The notes beneath the pieces were generated by a model. That model saw only the letters and a list, made by a program, of their open reading frames with translations, did not search any database and was not told the DNA's origin. From an uncultured Oscillospiraceae bacterium (GTDB lineage Bacteria; Bacillota; Clostridia; Oscillospirales; Oscillospiraceae): a stretch of DNA of 64,000 bases. Positions 42,358 to 52,283 of this stretch are shown one piece after another. The DNA lies in the NCBI GenBank assembly GCA_947626845.1, contig CANQTW010000003.1:62001-126000 (forward strand), read 5' to 3'. Position 1 is the stretch's first letter, and every line of letters starts with the position of its first letter. The position numbers and the translations under genes are program-made.

Positions 42358-43044
42358 TCAATCGCCGTCTTGTTTATCCTCCAGGGTCTCCGCCAGCTCC
42401 CCTGATGGGGACCGGCCCGCGGCGGGACCGTCCGGCTCCGCCGCCTGATCCTGCAGCTCCTTGGCCTCCTGAAGGGTCTGGATGGCCTCCTCAATGCGAA
42501 GCTGTTCCGGCTCGTCATCGTCCTTCTGCGGAAGGGGCGGAAGCTCGTCCAGGGAGGACAGGCCGAAGGTACGCAAAAATGCCGGCGTAGTGCGGAAAAG
42601 GGTGGGACGGCCGGGAGCGTCCAGTGTGCCGCAGGTCTCGATAAGGCCCCTTTCCTGGAGTACCCCCACAGTGTAGCTGGAATCGGTACCGCGCAGGTCC
42701 TCGATATAGGCTCTGGTGACCGGCTGGAAGTAGGCGGTGATGGCCAGCACCTCAAGAGCGGTCTGGGTGAGCCGAGGGGGCTTTCGTGTCTCCAGCGCCT
42801 GACGGATGATGTCGGAAAGCTCCGGCGCGGAGCATAGCTGCAAGGAGTCCTCCAGGCGCACCAGCCGAATCCCCCTGTGCTCAAACCGGAGCTCATCGGC
42901 GATCTTTTTCGCGGCGTCAAAGACCTCCTCCTCGCTGACCGCCAGCACGGCGGCGATGCGTTTGGCGCTGACCGCCTCGCCGGAGGCGAAAAGAATGCCT
43001 TCTATGGCGGGACAAAGCCCGCTTGTATCCAAATCCTGATCCAT
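42358..43044 (-). CDS. scpB: Segregation and condensation protein B
   Basis: A 228-residue kleisin-associated protein with two winged-helix domains (PAIEGILFASGEAVSAKRIA at the start; TQTALEVLAITAYFQPVTRA near 98; TLFRTTPAFLRTFGL near 150). It forms the SMC-ScpAB condensin complex with ScpA and SMC and promotes chromosome segregation. A low-complexity acidic tail follows from about 175. Its ATG overlaps the scpA stop by one base, so the two are likely made in balanced amounts. Confidence 0.96.
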   Translation of the reverse strand: MDQDLDTSGLCPAIEGILFASGEAVSAKRIAAVLAVSEEEVFDAAKKIADELRFEHRGIRLVRLEDSLQLCSAPELSDIIRQALETRKPPRLTQTALEVLAITAYFQPVTRAYIEDLRGTDSSYTVGVLQERGLIETCGTLDAPGRPTLFRTTPAFLRTFGLSSLDELPPLPQKDDDEPEQLRIEEAIQTLQEAKELQDQAAEPDGPAAGRSPSGELAETLEDKQDGD

Positions 43045-43814
43045 TAGCTTGCCCTTTCAGGTTGTTCTTCATTCAATGTAACGCTTGTGTCGTCGCCGTC
43101 GCCGTCAATACGGATATCCCCCTCGCGGCAAAGCTCCAAAAGCGCGATAAAGGTAGCTACCAGCTCCGTGCGGCTGCCGCTGCGGGCAAAAAGACCGCGG
43201 AGACTCATAGGGCCGCCGGCGGTGAGCAAATTCACGATCTGTTTTGTCTTTTCCGTCACCGAGTAGACGATACGCTCCGGATAGCGGAAGCCGGGCGGGT
43301 TCATATAGGCCGCGGCGGCGTCCTCCCGTGAGAGCACCCTGGCCATGGCCTCGCTCAGGTCCTCCTTGACGTGGAAATAGCGGTACTCCTTATCCATCGG
43401 CAGATACTCCGGCGGCTTGATAAGCGTCCCGGCGCCGCGGGTGTACATCTCCCCTATTTCCGGCAGGACCTCTCTCAGCTGCTCAAATAGCGCCTTGTTT
43501 TTAAGCCGCTCCAGGGATTCGATAAGCTCCTCCAGCTCCCCGGTCTCCTCACCGGCGGAGATAAGCATCCTTGCCTTGATGTATACAAGGTGGGAGGCCA
43601 TCTGAACGAATTCCGAGGCCACGTCAAGGTCCATGGCCTTTCGCTCCTCCAGCCAGGCCAAATACTGGTCCGTCAGCTCCGCGATCCTGATGTCCTGAAT
43701 CTCTATTTTGTTTTTGGAGAGCAGCTGAAGGATCAGCGTCAGGGGGCCTTCAAAGTCCTCCATGTCCTCGCGGGTCCTGATCACGCCCTCCAGGTGGAAG
43801 GTGGGATTATCCAT
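43044..43814 (-). CDS. scpA: Segregation and condensation protein A
   Basis: A 256-residue kleisin. The N-terminal SMC-binding part has FEGPLTLILQLLSKNKIEIQ (residues 20-39) and DIASEFV-like helices (LDVASEFVQMASHLVYIKAR). The C-terminal winged helix has VATFIALLELCREGDIRI. It closes the SMC ring with ScpB. The site-2 protease gene lies 3 nt upstream. Nothing unusual was seen. Confidence 0.96.
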   Translation of the reverse strand: MDNPTFHLEGVIRTREDMEDFEGPLTLILQLLSKNKIEIQDIRIAELTDQYLAWLEERKAMDLDVASEFVQMASHLVYIKARMLISAGEETGELEELIESLERLKNKALFEQLREVLPEIGEMYTRGAGTLIKPPEYLPMDKEYRYFHVKEDLSEAMARVLSREDAAAAYMNPPGFRYPERIVYSVTEKTKQIVNLLTAGGPMSLRGLFARSGSRTELVATFIALLELCREGDIRIDGDGDDTSVTLNEEQPERAS

Positions 43815-43817
43815 GTG

Positions 43818-44498
43818 TCACCTGATGATCAAATTTATAAGATCGCTGCCCCACTGGGCAATGAAAAGAAGCCTTGTAAAAAGGAAGCTCACCGCGCTGT
43901 TCAGCGGTCCGGAAAGGACGCCCGTGACCACCAGGACCAGAAGCAGGATCATGCCGTAGCGCTCATAGCGCATAAGCTTCCAGTAGGCGTTCTCCGGGAT
44001 CACGGAATAGAGCACCTTGGAGCCGTCCAGCGGCGGGATGGGGATGATGTTGAAAACGGCAAAGGCGAGACTCAGATAGGCCGTCTGCTGGACGGTGAGG
44101 TAAAGATAAAAAACCGCTTTTCCGGGGCGGTACAAAAAAGGCGTCAGGAGTCCGCACAAAAAGAGCAGAACCACCGTGATGAGCACGTTGCATAAAGGCC
44201 CCGCGGCGGCGGAGACAGCCATATCCCGTTTGGGGTGCCTGAAGCGGCGCATATCGATAGGCACCGGCTTCGCCCAGCCGAAGCCAAGAAAGGCCATCAT
44301 CACAAACCCCATAAAATCAAAATGCTTGAAGGGGTTCAGGCTGAGACGGCCCATATCCCTGGCGGTGGTATCTCCCAGCTTCAGCGCCACATACCCGTGA
44401 GCGCACTCATGGAGGGTGATGCAGATCAGCACAGGGACGGCGTTGAACAGGGCGTCGGTCAGCACCGACCAGTCCAGATTCCTCAGTATATTTCCCAT
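43818..44498 (-). CDS. Site-2 protease family membrane metalloprotease (M50B)
   Basis: A 226-residue intramembrane protease with five or six helices. The zinc motif HECAHG (near residue 28, in ITLHECAHGYVALKLGDTTA) and the second motif IPIPPLDGSKVL (near 140) are intact. It belongs to the YwhC/Rv-like M50 subgroup found beside scpA in clostridia. Substrates are unknown. It lacks the N-terminal extension seen in the SpoIVFB-like gene at 60533. It is 3 nt upstream of scpA, hence probably cotranscribed. Confidence 0.9.
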   Translation of the reverse strand: MGNILRNLDWSVLTDALFNAVPVLICITLHECAHGYVALKLGDTTARDMGRLSLNPFKHFDFMGFVMMAFLGFGWAKPVPIDMRRFRHPKRDMAVSAAAGPLCNVLITVVLLFLCGLLTPFLYRPGKAVFYLYLTVQQTAYLSLAFAVFNIIPIPPLDGSKVLYSVIPENAYWKLMRYERYGMILLLVLVVTGVLSGPLNSAVSFLFTRLLFIAQWGSDLINLIIR

Positions 44499-44504
44499 GG
44501 CGCG

Positions 44505-45119
44505 TCAGTCAAGTCCCAGCGCCCCGTCCAGGGCGATGAGCAGGGCCTCCCGTTCCGAGCCGGTCACCGCCGAATAGTAGAGAAGCGGGTGATCCTCGCT
44601 GAGATCAAGCGTCTCGCGGATACGGGCCACATTGCCGGGAAGCTCGGATTTTTTGCACTTGTCCATTTTGTTGGCGACCACGATGGAGTCGACCTGAGCG
44701 GCCTTGAACCAATTCATCATGGTCACATCGTCGGCGGTAGGCTTGTGGCGGGCGTCTACGATCTGCACCCCCAGGGTGATGAGGCCGGAGGCGAAATACG
44801 CCTCCATGAGCCGCCCCCACCGGTCACGCTCGGCCTTGGATACCTCGGCATAGCCGTAGCCGGGGAGATCCACGATGTAAAATTTTTTGTCGATCAGGAA
44901 ATAATTGATGTGGGCAGTCTTCCCCGGAGAGGAACCGACACGGGCGAAATTCTTCCTCTGGACGATGGAGTTGATCACCGAGGATTTCCCCACGTTGGAG
45001 CGTCCGGCGAAAGCCGCCTGGGGAAGCCCGTCCCGGATGAAGCCGGAGGGATCAGCCGCGGATTTGATAAATTCTGCTTTTCTGTAATCCAAGGGTCTCC
45101 CCCTCCTTTCGGTGTTCAC
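44505..45119 (-). CDS. ysxC: Ribosome biogenesis GTPase YsxC/EngB
   Basis: A 204-residue GTPase for 50S subunit assembly. G1 is GRSNVGKSS (39-47), the G3 region is DLPGYGYA (near 84) and G4 is VVANKMDKC (near 136). Its start overlaps lon by four bases (ATGA). The order tig-clpP-clpX-lon-ysxC is the standard Firmicute one, so identity is secure. Confidence 0.96.
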   Translation of the reverse strand: MNTERRGRPLDYRKAEFIKSAADPSGFIRDGLPQAAFAGRSNVGKSSVINSIVQRKNFARVGSSPGKTAHINYFLIDKKFYIVDLPGYGYAEVSKAERDRWGRLMEAYFASGLITLGVQIVDARHKPTADDVTMMNWFKAAQVDSIVVANKMDKCKKSELPGNVARIRETLDLSEDHPLLYYSAVTGSEREALLIALDGALGLD

Positions 45120-47668
45120 TGCTGCTGGCGGATTTCCGTCCGTTCAGTATTACGGGGCCGCCTCTGGGCACGCTTTTGCGCGGCGCCGGCGGGTTCGGGG
45201 AAGATCAGCGCCTTGTCCAGAATATCGTCCAACCGCATCGCCGGAATAAAGGTGAGGGCGCGGCGCACCGTCTGGTCGATCTCCTCCAGGTCCGGCAGAT
45301 TGTCAACGGGAAGAATGACCGTCTTTAGGCCGCCCCGCAGGGCCGCCATGGTCTTTTCCCGCAGTCCGCCGATGGGCAGGACGCGGCCCGTCAGGGTGAT
45401 CTCCCCCGTCATGGCCACTTCCCTTCTGACCGACGCGCCGGTCAGGCCGGAGATCACGGCGCAGGCGATGGCAATACCCGCCGAGGGCCCGTCCTTGGGT
45501 ACGGCGCCCTCCGGGAAGTGTATGTGTATGTCTTTTTTCTTATAGAAATCCGGGTCGATCCCCAGCTTGTCACATCTGGAGCGGATAAAGCTCACGGCGG
45601 CGTGGGCCGATTCCTTCATCACATCGCCCAGATTTCCCGTAAGCTCGATCTTTCCGTTCCCCTCCAGGCACGCGCACTCTACCTCAAGGATCTCACCGCC
45701 CACCTCGGTCCAGGCAAGGCCGTTGACGACGCCCACCCGGTCAGGGCCGGCCAGACGCTCCGGCTTGTATTTTCGTGGACCCAGGAGCTGCGTCAGGTTG
45801 GACGCCGTGACGGAAAGTCCCTCTCCCTCATGGGAGGCAATAATCAAATCGGCCTTCCGGCAGAGCCGCGCCACCACCCGCTCAAGCTGACGGACGCCGG
45901 ATTCCCTGGTGTAGCCGGAGATGATCTCCCGAATGGCGTTGTCGGCGATTTTTAAGGTTCTGGCTGTCAGGCCGTGCTTTTTGCGCTGTTTGGGGAGAAG
46001 ATGCTTTTTAGCGATCTGAAGCTTTTCCTCGTCAGTGTAGCTGGAGAGCTCTATGACCTCCATGCGGTCTAAAAGAGGCCGCGGGATGGTGTCCACCGTG
46101 TTGGCGGTGGCGATGAACATGGTGTTGGAGAGGTCAAAGGGCACCTCCAGGAAGTGATCCCGGAAGGCGTGGTTCTGCTCCGGGTCCAGCGCCTCCAAAA
46201 GCGCGCTGGCCGGATCGCCCTTGTAGTCACTGCCAAGCTTGTCGATCTCATCCAGGACCATCAGGGGATTGCTGGTGCCCGCTTCGGTCAGTGCGGTCAT
46301 GATACGGCCCGGCATGGAGCCGATATAGGTCTTGCGGTGGCCCCGGATATCGGCCTCGTCACGGACGCCGCCGAGGCTCATACGGGCCAGCTTCCTGTTC
46401 ATGGCGCTGGCGACGGAGATGGCGATGGACGTCTTGCCAACGCCGGGAGGGCCCACCAGGCAGATGATGCCGCCCTTCAGCTCCGGTGAAACACACCGGA
46501 CGGCCAGGGACTCGATGATGCGCTCCTTTACCTTCTCAAGCCCGAAATGATCCCGATCCAGAATCCGCCGCGCCTCGCCGATATCCAGACGCTCCTCAGT
46601 AGAGACATTCCAGGGAAGCTCAAGCACGGTGTCCAGATAGGAACGGATAACGGACGCTTCCGCCGAGACCATAGGCTGTTTGGAGAGCCGCTCGTTCTCC
46701 TTGAGAAGCTTACGGGTGATCTCCTCGGAGAGGTGAAGGTCGATGATCCTCTTCCTGTACTCCTCGATCTCGGAAAAATCGTCATCGCCCAGCTCCGACT
46801 GCAGGACCCGCATATGCTCCCGCAGGATCTGTTCCCTGTGGGTCCGGGCCATGGACTCATCCACCTTGCGGCCAATATCGCGCTCCACGTCCATGACCTC
46901 CACCGCGGCGCGAAGCATATCCGCCACGGTCTGCAGGCGCTTGACGGGGTCCAACAGCTCCACCAGAAGCTGCTTCTGTTCGGCGCGAAGGGACATGTTC
47001 TGGGCGATGGTATCCGCCATACCGCCCACGTCCCCGGCATATCCGGCCTTCTCGATGGGTTCCGCCGAGGCCACGGGACTGCCGGTCAGTTGGGCATAGC
47101 GGCGGTAGAGGTCAATGGATGTGGCCACCAGGGCGCGGACTCTGGCCGTTACGCGGACAGGCTCATCGGAGAGCGGCATCACAAAGGCCACGGGGCCGTC
47201 CTCGCCCTCGCGCTCATCCAAAATAGTGGCGCGGCAGAGACAGCTGATCATGGCGACGATCCCGCCGCCGGGGATACGGAAAAAGTGGTCGGCGGTGCAT
47301 ACGGCGCCAAGAGGCACCATCTGGCCGTGGAGCTTCCCTGGAGTGAGCCGTTCAAGAGGCTCAACTCCATCGGGCAGGAGACTGTTAAGGGTATCAAAAA
47401 GCGCATCCAGATCCTTCTCGGTAAAGGCGAGGGTCTCCCCTTCCCCCTCCTGGGAGGCATGTTCTTCTGAGACGTCTTTATCGTCAAAAAGGTCATCGCA
47501 TTTGACCACAAAGGCTTGGCTGTCGGCGTGGAAGCACTTCATAAGGGCCGCGATGACTTCAGGGCGCTCCTCCACAAGCTTCAGGCTCGTGCCGGGAAAG
47601 ATCGAAACGTTGCGTAAAGGGATGACAGGAAGTTCCTCAAGACTGAGAGTAGAGTATTCATCGTTCAT
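45116..47668 (-). CDS. lon: ATP-dependent protease Lon
   Basis: An 850-residue Lon protease that degrades misfolded and regulatory proteins in the cytosol. The N-terminal substrate domain spans about 1-330 and contains an acidic insert around residues 57-90 (CDDLFDDKDVSEEHASQEGE). Walker A GPPGVGKTS lies at 406-414, Walker B follows, and the serine-lysine protease domain has PKDGPSAGIAIA near 735. It is longer than the roughly 780-residue average because of the insert. A possible promoter, TTGACT-17-GATTAT, sits upstream, partly in a hairpin. Confidence 0.97.
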   Translation of the reverse strand: MNDEYSTLSLEELPVIPLRNVSIFPGTSLKLVEERPEVIAALMKCFHADSQAFVVKCDDLFDDKDVSEEHASQEGEGETLAFTEKDLDALFDTLNSLLPDGVEPLERLTPGKLHGQMVPLGAVCTADHFFRIPGGGIVAMISCLCRATILDEREGEDGPVAFVMPLSDEPVRVTARVRALVATSIDLYRRYAQLTGSPVASAEPIEKAGYAGDVGGMADTIAQNMSLRAEQKQLLVELLDPVKRLQTVADMLRAAVEVMDVERDIGRKVDESMARTHREQILREHMRVLQSELGDDDFSEIEEYRKRIIDLHLSEEITRKLLKENERLSKQPMVSAEASVIRSYLDTVLELPWNVSTEERLDIGEARRILDRDHFGLEKVKERIIESLAVRCVSPELKGGIICLVGPPGVGKTSIAISVASAMNRKLARMSLGGVRDEADIRGHRKTYIGSMPGRIMTALTEAGTSNPLMVLDEIDKLGSDYKGDPASALLEALDPEQNHAFRDHFLEVPFDLSNTMFIATANTVDTIPRPLLDRMEVIELSSYTDEEKLQIAKKHLLPKQRKKHGLTARTLKIADNAIREIISGYTRESGVRQLERVVARLCRKADLIIASHEGEGLSVTASNLTQLLGPRKYKPERLAGPDRVGVVNGLAWTEVGGEILEVECACLEGNGKIELTGNLGDVMKESAHAAVSFIRSRCDKLGIDPDFYKKKDIHIHFPEGAVPKDGPSAGIAIACAVISGLTGASVRREVAMTGEITLTGRVLPIGGLREKTMAALRGGLKTVILPVDNLPDLEEIDQTVRRALTFIPAMRLDDILDKALIFPEPAGAAQKRAQRRPRNTERTEIRQQQ

Positions 47669-47718
47669 AGCATGGTATCCTCGCAGAGGGTTACATAATC
47701 AATTTTGCCATTGTTACA

Positions 47719-47751
47719 GTCAAGAGCCGCACCTGACGTGTGGCTCTTGAC
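47719..47751. repeat. Strong hairpin between clpX and lon
   Basis: GTCAAGAGCC (47719-47728) and GGCTCTTGAC (47742-47751) form a perfect 10-bp stem with an inner CAC/GTG step. There is no T tract on the minus strand, so it is a poor terminator. It may be a processing site or regulator of lon; its 3' arm on the minus strand doubles as a possible -35 box (TTGACT). Confidence 0.5.
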
Positions 47752-47760
47752 GCGGCATTG

Positions 47761-49059
<1,299 letters not shown>

Positions 49060-49096
49060 TGGTCCGATCCTTTCAAAAGGTCAGGTTGGTCAAGCT

Positions 49097-49678
49097 TTAT
49101 CTCTTGGTGATGATCTTGTCGATGAGGCCGAACTCCAGGGCCTCCTCCGGGCTCATGAAGTTATCGCGCTCACAGGCCTCACGGATGACGTCCACGCTCT
49201 TGCCGGTGTTCTCCGCCATGATGGCGTTGATCTTATCCTTGATGCGCTGGATGCGCGCCAGGTGGATGGCCATATCGGTCACCTGCCCCTGAGTGCCAGC
49301 TGAGGGCTGATGGATCATGATCTCGGAATTGGGCAGGGCGAGCCTTTTCCCCTTGGTGCCGGAGGACAGCAGGAACGCCGCCATGCTGGCCGCCATACCG
49401 ATGCAGATGGTGCTGACGTCGCACTTGATGTACTGCATGGTGTCGTAAATGGCCATACCGGAGGTGATGGAGCCGCCGGGAGAATTGATATAAAACTGGA
49501 TGTCCTTGTCGGGGTCCTGGGCCTCCAGGAAGAGGAACTGAGCTACCACCAAACTGGCCGTGGTGTCATTGACCTCCTCGCCCAGGAAGACGATGCGGTC
49601 ATTGAGGAGGCGGGAAAAAATATCATAGCTTCTCTCACCGCGGGATGTCTGTTCAACTACATAGGGTACCAAACTCAT
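49097..49678 (-). CDS. clpP: ATP-dependent Clp protease proteolytic subunit ClpP
   Basis: A 193-residue serine peptidase forming the tetradecameric barrel. The catalytic triad is visible as Ser98 (GMAASMAA), His123 (MIHQPS) and Asp172 ([12 protein letters not shown]). The start [20 protein letters not shown] is typical, with a short propeptide. clpX follows after 37 nt and tig precedes it. No oddity was seen. Confidence 0.98.
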   Translation of the reverse strand: MSLVPYVVEQTSRGERSYDIFSRLLNDRIVFLGEEVNDTTASLVVAQFLFLEAQDPDKDIQFYINSPGGSITSGMAIYDTMQYIKCDVSTICIGMAASMAAFLLSSGTKGKRLALPNSEIMIHQPSAGTQGQVTDMAIHLARIQRIKDKINAIMAENTGKSVDVIREACERDNFMSPEEALEFGLIDKIITKR

Positions 49679-49717
49679 AAAATGACCTCCTGTTCACGCG
49701 ATAAACAAAACGCTTGT

Positions 49718-49744
49718 CGCTCCCCCGGCGTAGTCGGGGGAGCG
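49718..49744 (-). terminator. Hairpin between tig and clpP
   Basis: CGCTCCCCC (49718-49726) pairs with GGGGGAGCG (49736-49744). The minus strand continues ACAAGCGTTTTG, a weak T tract, so it probably attenuates rather than stops transcription from tig into clpP. Confidence 0.5.
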
Positions 49745-49780
49745 GATGTACTGATAAATGATAGCCAGGACGGGGCCGGA

Positions 49781-51199
49781 TTATTCAGTCTTTTCCTCCG
49801 GCTTCTCCCCGGTCTTCTTGGCGGACTTCCTGGCGGGCTTTTTAGCGGGCTTCTCCTCCGCCGGGGCCTCCGTCATTTCCTCTTCCTTCTCCTCGGTCTT
49901 CTTGGCGGCTTTCTTCGCCGTCTTCTTCTCGGCAACGGCGGTGTCCAGCACCAGCTGGCGGGCTTTCTCTAACTTCAGACCGGTCTTGACGGAGTCGACG
50001 GTGATGGCGCGTTTGACCTCGTCAAGCTGCATCTTGTACTGGTCCGCCAGCCGCTGATACTCCTTCTCCACGTCCTCGTCAGACACGGGGAAATCCTCGG
50101 TCTTGGCGATATGCTCATAGGCCAGATCCAGCTTGATCTGCTTTTCCGCGGTGGGGCGGGTGTTCTTGCGGAAATCATCAACAGACATACCCATCATGGA
50201 GAAATACTGCTCCATCTCCCAGCCCTGAGACGCCAGGTTGTAACGGAAATTGCTGATCATCTGATCCACCTGTTCGTCGATCATGGCCTCAGGGACCTGG
50301 CACTCCACCTTATCGGCCAGACGGCTCATGACTGCCTCCTCAAAGGCGGACTGGGTCTGGCCGCGGCGCTGCTCGGTAAGCTCATTCTTCACGCTGGCCT
50401 TGTACTCGGCCAGGGAATCGTATTCGGAGACATCCTTGGCAAACTCGTCATCAAGGGCGGGAAGCTCCTTGGATTTGACCTCGCGGACATGCACCTTGAA
50501 CGTGGCGTCCTTGCCGGCAAGCTCCGGGGCGTAGGCATCAGGGAAGGTCACGTTGACGTCCGTGTCCTCGCCGGCGGATTTGCCGACCAGCTGCTCCTCA
50601 AAGCCGGGAATGAACTGGCCGGAGCCCAGCTCCAGGTCGTGGTTCTCGCCCTTGCCGCCGTCAAAGGGCTTGCCGTCCATAAAGCCCTCAAAGTCAATGG
50701 TGACAATATCACCGTTCTGAGCGGGCCGCTCGGCTGTTTCGATGCGGGCATTTTGCTGGCGGACAGACTCAAGCTCCCGCTCCACGTCCTTTTCGGTGAC
50801 CTTGACGTCGGGCTTGGGGGCCTCTATTCCCTTGTACCCCTCCAGCTTGACTTCGGGATACAGGGACACGAGGAACTTGACAGAGAGAGACTTATCCTCG
50901 CCGATGTTGAAATCCAGGATGGAGGGGCGTCCCACCGTGGAAAGCTCCTTCTCACGGATGCCGGCGTCCAGAGCTTCAGGCGCCAGCGCCTCAACGGCGT
51001 CCTCATAAAACGCGCCCTGTCCGTACATGGCCTCGATCATCTTCCGGGGGGCCTTGCCCTTGCGGAAGCCGGGGATCTGTATCCTGCCGCGGCCCTTGAG
51101 ATACGCCTTCTGTACGGCGGCCTCAAATTCCTCCGGGGTGACAAGCACGGTAAGCTCGGCTGTGTTTTTCTCTTTCTTCTCAAATTCCTTAACGTTCAT
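49781..51199 (-). CDS. tig: Trigger factor
   Basis: A 472-residue ribosome-associated chaperone and peptidyl-prolyl isomerase. The N-terminal ribosome-binding domain has the signature IPGFRKGKAPRKMIE (near residues 42-56). The FKBP domain lies at about 150-240 (NGDIVTIDFEGFMDGKPFDG) and a helical C-terminal domain follows. The last 50 or so residues are an unusual Lys/Glu/Ala-rich tail (AKKAAKKTEEKEEE, then KPAKKPARKSAKK), not part of the core fold. The ATG at 51199 with GGAGG seven bases upstream is the better start. It heads the tig-clpP-clpX-lon-ysxC block. Confidence 0.96.
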   Translation of the reverse strand: MNVKEFEKKEKNTAELTVLVTPEEFEAAVQKAYLKGRGRIQIPGFRKGKAPRKMIEAMYGQGAFYEDAVEALAPEALDAGIREKELSTVGRPSILDFNIGEDKSLSVKFLVSLYPEVKLEGYKGIEAPKPDVKVTEKDVERELESVRQQNARIETAERPAQNGDIVTIDFEGFMDGKPFDGGKGENHDLELGSGQFIPGFEEQLVGKSAGEDTDVNVTFPDAYAPELAGKDATFKVHVREVKSKELPALDDEFAKDVSEYDSLAEYKASVKNELTEQRRGQTQSAFEEAVMSRLADKVECQVPEAMIDEQVDQMISNFRYNLASQGWEMEQYFSMMGMSVDDFRKNTRPTAEKQIKLDLAYEHIAKTEDFPVSDEDVEKEYQRLADQYKMQLDEVKRAITVDSVKTGLKLEKARQLVLDTAVAEKKTAKKAAKKTEEKEEEMTEAPAEEKPAKKPARKSAKKTGEKPEEKTE

Positions 51200-51243
51200 T
51201 TGGTTTCCTCCGTTCTTCATGCCTCTTTTCGGGCAACTTTATC

Positions 51244-51271
51244 ATTATAGCAGAGATTGACGGATTTGCAA
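51244..51271 (-). promoter_or_regulatory. Promoter of tig
   Basis: Minus strand: TTGCAA (51271-51266), a 16-nt spacer and a perfect TATAAT (51249-51244), about 45 nt before the tig ATG. The -35 box matches 4 of 6. Confidence 0.6.
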
Positions 51272-51286
51272 ACATTTTTCACAAAA

Positions 51287-51973
51287 TCACATGATTTTTA
51301 TTGGTCTGAAGCGTAAATGGTCGGCGGATATGAGCTTATAGCGGATGCCTCGGTCCACTCCCTCAAAGGCGCAGGGCCGTCCGGCACCGTGGATATGGCC
51401 GTAATAACACTCCCTGACGCCGTACCGCTCCATGATCCCGATGAGCCCCTCGGCGTAAAACTTTCCGAAGATAGGCGGATAGTGGAGAAAAACGATCTTC
51501 CGCTCCCGCTCTCCCGCCGCCTTCAGGCTGGTTTCCAGCCGCTGTATCTCCCGCAGCATGATCTTCCGGTCATGGGGGGCGGCGTTTTCGTTGGGACACA
51601 TCCATCCCCGCGTCCCGCACAGGGCGGCGTCCTCATAAAAAAAGCAGTTGTTGTTGAGGATATCGATGGAGCCGATACCGTTTTCCGCGAAAAATTTCCT
51701 GGCGGCGCTGGCGGTGCTCCACCAGTAATCGTGGTTCCCTTTCAAAATGATCTTTCTGCCGGGCAGCGCGTCAATGAATTTGAAATCCGCAAGACAGCTT
51801 CTCATATCCATGCCCCAGGTGAGGTCCCCGCAGATGACGGTGGTGTCCTCCGGCCTCACGTCGGAAAAGCCCTCTAAAAGCTTCTCCGTATGTCCGGCCC
51901 ACTCCGGGCCGAAAATGTCCATGGGCTTGTCCGTCTCAAAGGACAGGTGCAGATCGCCTATCGTCCAGAGCAT
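51287..51973 (-). CDS. Metallophosphoesterase
   Basis: A 228-residue calcineurin-like phosphoesterase. Metal-binding motifs appear in order: GDLHLS (Asp7, His9), CGDLTWG (near 52), LKGNHDYWW (near 80), FLHYPP (near 162) and GHIHGAG (near 190). This layout fits the YpgQ/ser-thr-phosphatase-like clostridial family of unknown substrate. The ATG at 51973 follows GGGAGGTC; the longer frame to 52003 has no SD. It is divergent from the DUF1540 gene. I cannot name the substrate. Confidence 0.88.
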   Translation of the reverse strand: MLWTIGDLHLSFETDKPMDIFGPEWAGHTEKLLEGFSDVRPEDTTVICGDLTWGMDMRSCLADFKFIDALPGRKIILKGNHDYWWSTASAARKFFAENGIGSIDILNNNCFFYEDAALCGTRGWMCPNENAAPHDRKIMLREIQRLETSLKAAGERERKIVFLHYPPIFGKFYAEGLIGIMERYGVRECYYGHIHGAGRPCAFEGVDRGIRYKLISADHLRFRPIKIM

Positions 51974-52044
51974 AATGACCTCCCATGTATATTTACACGC
52001 CAAAAGCGAATACTAAACGCGAAAAAACCGAAAGGGGCAAAAAT

Positions 52045-52227
52045 ATGAGCGAAAACATAAACGGACATGGCGATAAACTCAGCTCCGTAGGCTGTGACGT
52101 GGTGAACTGCCGTTATCACGGCACCGACGGACACTGCCACGCCGAATCCATCGTGGTGGAAAATCACTCCGCCATCCGCAAGGCCGAGACCTTCTGCGGT
52201 ACCTTCGAGACCAAATCGACCATGTAA
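52045..52227 (+). CDS. DUF1540 cysteine-rich small protein
   Basis: A 60-residue protein with one DUF1540 domain: VGCDVVNCRYHGTDGHC (residues 15-31), then AESIVVE and a fourth Cys in TFCGTFETK. The four Cys and His pattern suggests a metal site. DUF1540 proteins are widespread in clostridia and some are spore-associated; the function is not known. The ATG at 52045 has AAAGGGG eight bases upstream; an earlier ATG (51985) lacks an SD. It is a single gene between two minus-strand genes. Confidence 0.88.
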   Translation: MSENINGHGDKLSSVGCDVVNCRYHGTDGHCHAESIVVENHSAIRKAETFCGTFETKSTM

Positions 52228-52283
52228 AACCCGGCGTCCGTCCGGGTACATAATAGTTGATGTCCTATATCAGGACCGGCGGT

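Noticed and set aside
52229..52276. Terminator between the DUF1540 gene and thrC
   Set aside because: Two short stems (ACCCGG/CCGGGT; GTCCT/AGGAC) lack T tracts and are too weak to call.
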